Part shown: positions 6,066 to 6,807 of the stretch, in pieces
Layout: the number at the start of each line of letters is the position of its first letter
Position numbering within the stretch: position 1 is the first letter of the stretch
NCBI GenBank assembly: GCA_002323995.1
Contig: DCQY01000121.1
Location: 2,440 to 9,246, forward strand
DNA: 6,807 nucleotides
Direction: 5' to 3'
DNA from: Akkermansiaceae bacterium UBA1506
GTDB lineage: Bacteria; Verrucomicrobiota; Verrucomicrobiia; Verrucomicrobiales; DEV007
Position numbers and translations under genes: made by a program
The notes under the pieces: model-generated
Database searches by the model: none
Seen by the model: the letters and a program-made list of their open reading frames with translations, nothing else
What the model was told of the DNA's origin: nothing

Positions 6066-6430
6066 CTCCAGAAACTCGCAGCGCAAATCTCAACGCCTTA
6101 AGAAAATCAGGCTCGATTTACGGCGTGATGCTTCAGCGCGACCAAGAAGTCATCTATAGTAATCTCCCATTTACGAGTGATAAGGCGAGAGAACTCTCGG
6201 TCGTTACCGACGATATCGTCTGCTTTTACACGAAGGATGGCCAAGTTCTAGATCAACTCTCTTTCCGCTATGATGGTGGAAATCTCGTGATTCTTCTGAA
6301 AGAACACCACCGGTTGGTGGTGCTCCATCATAGTGCGGAAGAAGTCGATAGCATAGCAGAGGCGGCGACGTCTTTTCTTTGCGATTACCTCACTGGGGAG
6401 GCGATCAGTTCATTTATGGGTTCTAGCTGA
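6062..6430 (+). CDS. Roadblock/LC7-fold-like small protein
   Basis: The 122-residue cytoplasmic protein has the secondary-structure order expected of a Roadblock/LC7 domain. It shows an N-terminal helix (5-16), strands SIYGVMLQ (18-25) and QEVIYS (28-33), a helix (40-56), strands VLDQLSFRY (62-70), NLVILLK (74-80) and RLVVLHH (84-90), and a long C-terminal helix (92-111). The glycine before VMLQ and the paired LVILL...LVVLHH strands are the most family-like parts. Known bacterial members such as MglB dimerise and regulate Ras-like GTPases such as MglA. No MglA-type gene lies in this window, so a GTPase partner is only a suggestion. The start is ATG at 6062, inside the ATGA overlap with the preceding gene, and AGGA at 6052-6055 (6-nt spacing) is one of the few SD-like sites here. 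A terminator follows 23 nt after the stop. The gene is certain; the fold is likely, the role unknown. Confidence 0.8.
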   Translation: MTPETRSANLNALRKSGSIYGVMLQRDQEVIYSNLPFTSDKARELSVVTDDIVCFYTKDGQVLDQLSFRYDGGNLVILLKEHHRLVVLHHSAEEVDSIAEAATSFLCDYLTGEAISSFMGSS

Positions 6431-6453
6431 TTGATCGGAGGCGGCGATAAGCA

Positions 6454-6493
6454 CTAAAAAAGGCTGCCGGGTTAGGCAGCCTGTTGTTTTTAG
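6454..6493. terminator. Bidirectional intrinsic terminator between the two-gene module and rpsU
   Basis: AGGCTGCC (6461-6468) pairs perfectly with GGCAGCCT (6475-6482) around a 6-nt loop. On the plus strand the stem is followed by GTTGTTTTTAG; on the minus strand it is followed directly by a run of T from A6460-6456. The flanking CTAAAAA (6454-6460) and TTTTTAG (6487-6493) are also complementary. It sits 23 nt after the stop of the plus-strand pair and 20 nt after the rpsU stop, so it can end both converging transcripts. Confidence 0.9.
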
Positions 6494-6513
6494 TAATGTG
6501 AAAAGGATAACGA

Positions 6514-6741
6514 TCAGGAACTCTCCTCTTTGGGCTTGTCCTCGCGGAGTGTGAAACGGAATCGATTCCCGCGATTTCGCTTGGCAGCCGCTCGAGCCTT
6601 TCGTTTGGTTCGCTGAGTGGGAGTTTCAAAGGAGCGAAGTCGGCGCATCTCTTCGATGATGCCCTCGGACTCCATCTTGCCTTTGAGACGTTTAAGAGCA
6701 CGATCGATCGGCTCTCCTTTTTTGACATCGACTTCTGGCAT
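6514..6741 (-). CDS. rpsU: Small ribosomal subunit protein bS21
   Basis: bS21 is a small, basic protein of the 30S platform located next to the anti-SD end of 16S rRNA. The 75-residue product has the family layout: a beta-like VDVKKGEPIDRALKRLK start (4-20), EEMRRLRSFETPTQRTKRKARAAAKR (30-55) with the conserved basic helix and FETP turn, and a longer tail RNRGNRFRFTLREDKPKEESS that ends acidic. Escherichia coli bS21 is 71 residues, so length is normal. The ATG at 6741 is preceded by TCACTTACC with no SD, notable because the protein itself sits by the anti-SD. The gene is transcribed toward the two-gene module and shares the terminator at 6454-6493. A 7-bp stem-loop lies 36 to 58 nt upstream of the ATG. 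Assignment is secure. Confidence 0.96.
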   Translation of the reverse strand: MPEVDVKKGEPIDRALKRLKGKMESEGIIEEMRRLRSFETPTQRTKRKARAAAKRNRGNRFRFTLREDKPKEESS

Positions 6742-6777
6742 GGTAAGTGATCGAAATTGGTTGCAGTTTTTAGGGGT

Positions 6778-6799
6778 CTCGCCGTGGGATTCCGGCGAG
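6778..6799 (-). other. GC-rich stem-loop upstream of rpsU
   Basis: CTCGCCG (6778-6784) and CGGCGAG (6793-6799) form a perfect 7-bp stem with an 8-nt loop, reading the same way as rpsU on the minus strand. The bases after it on that strand (ACCCCTAAAAAC) are not a T-run, so it is a poor intrinsic terminator. It may be part of the rpsU leader or of the end of a gene beyond the window edge. It does not fit a tRNA T-arm. Confidence 0.4.
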
Positions 6800-6807
6800 G
6801 GCGGGAA

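Noticed and set aside
6423..6728. 101-codon minus-strand frame covering rpsU and the terminator
   Set aside because: It reads another frame across rpsU and through the bidirectional terminator; the bS21 frame is the conserved one.
1..6807. Defence, mobile or CRISPR system
   Set aside because: No direct-repeat array, transposase, integrase, toxin-antitoxin pair or defence nuclease motif was seen. The MBL hydrolase is of a common soluble type, and the other genes are housekeeping or small unknowns.

Overview
The window looks like an ordinary, gene-dense stretch of a bacterial chromosome. All but one of its well-conserved genes are housekeeping genes: gatA and gatC (tRNA amidotransferase), der (ribosome-assembly GTPase), pgsA (phospholipid synthesis) and rpsU (ribosomal protein bS21). 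Base composition is close to balanced. Almost no start codon has a good Shine-Dalgarno (SD) sequence. The bS21, Der and small two-gene module together suggest the PVC superphylum, perhaps Verrucomicrobiota/Opitutae. That placement is an impression from protein style and was not tested. No mobile element, CRISPR array, tRNA or rRNA gene was seen.

Layout, left to right. (1) Minus strand 1743 to 7: gatC then gatA, 48 nt apart. gatA uses a TTG start directly after a hairpin and T-rich tract, and gatB would be expected just beyond the left edge. (2) A 98 to 122 bp divergent region with a good gatC promoter and two copies of an 8-bp near-palindrome. (3) Plus strand 1866 to 3560: a metallo-beta-lactamase-fold hydrolase and a secreted protein of unknown function, 45 nt apart. 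(4) Minus strand 5579 to 3569: pgsA then der, overlapping by 11 nt and converging on the secreted protein with only 8 nt between the stops. (5) A 120-bp divergent region with interleaved promoter-like elements and a perfect 6-3-6 dyad. (6) Plus strand 5700 to 6430: two small genes overlapping by 4 nt. The second looks like a Roadblock/LC7-fold protein and the first may be a divergent partner. (7) A bidirectional terminator, then rpsU on the minus strand with a stem-loop upstream of it.

Functionally, GatCA makes Gln-tRNA and/or Asn-tRNA by transamidation, while bS21 and Der serve ribosome function and assembly. PgsA makes the precursor of phosphatidylglycerol. The substrates or partners of the hydrolase, the secreted protein and the small two-gene module cannot be read from the sequence. 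That two-gene module is the best candidate for undescribed biology here. The strategy of initiating without SD sequences is the second theme worth attention.
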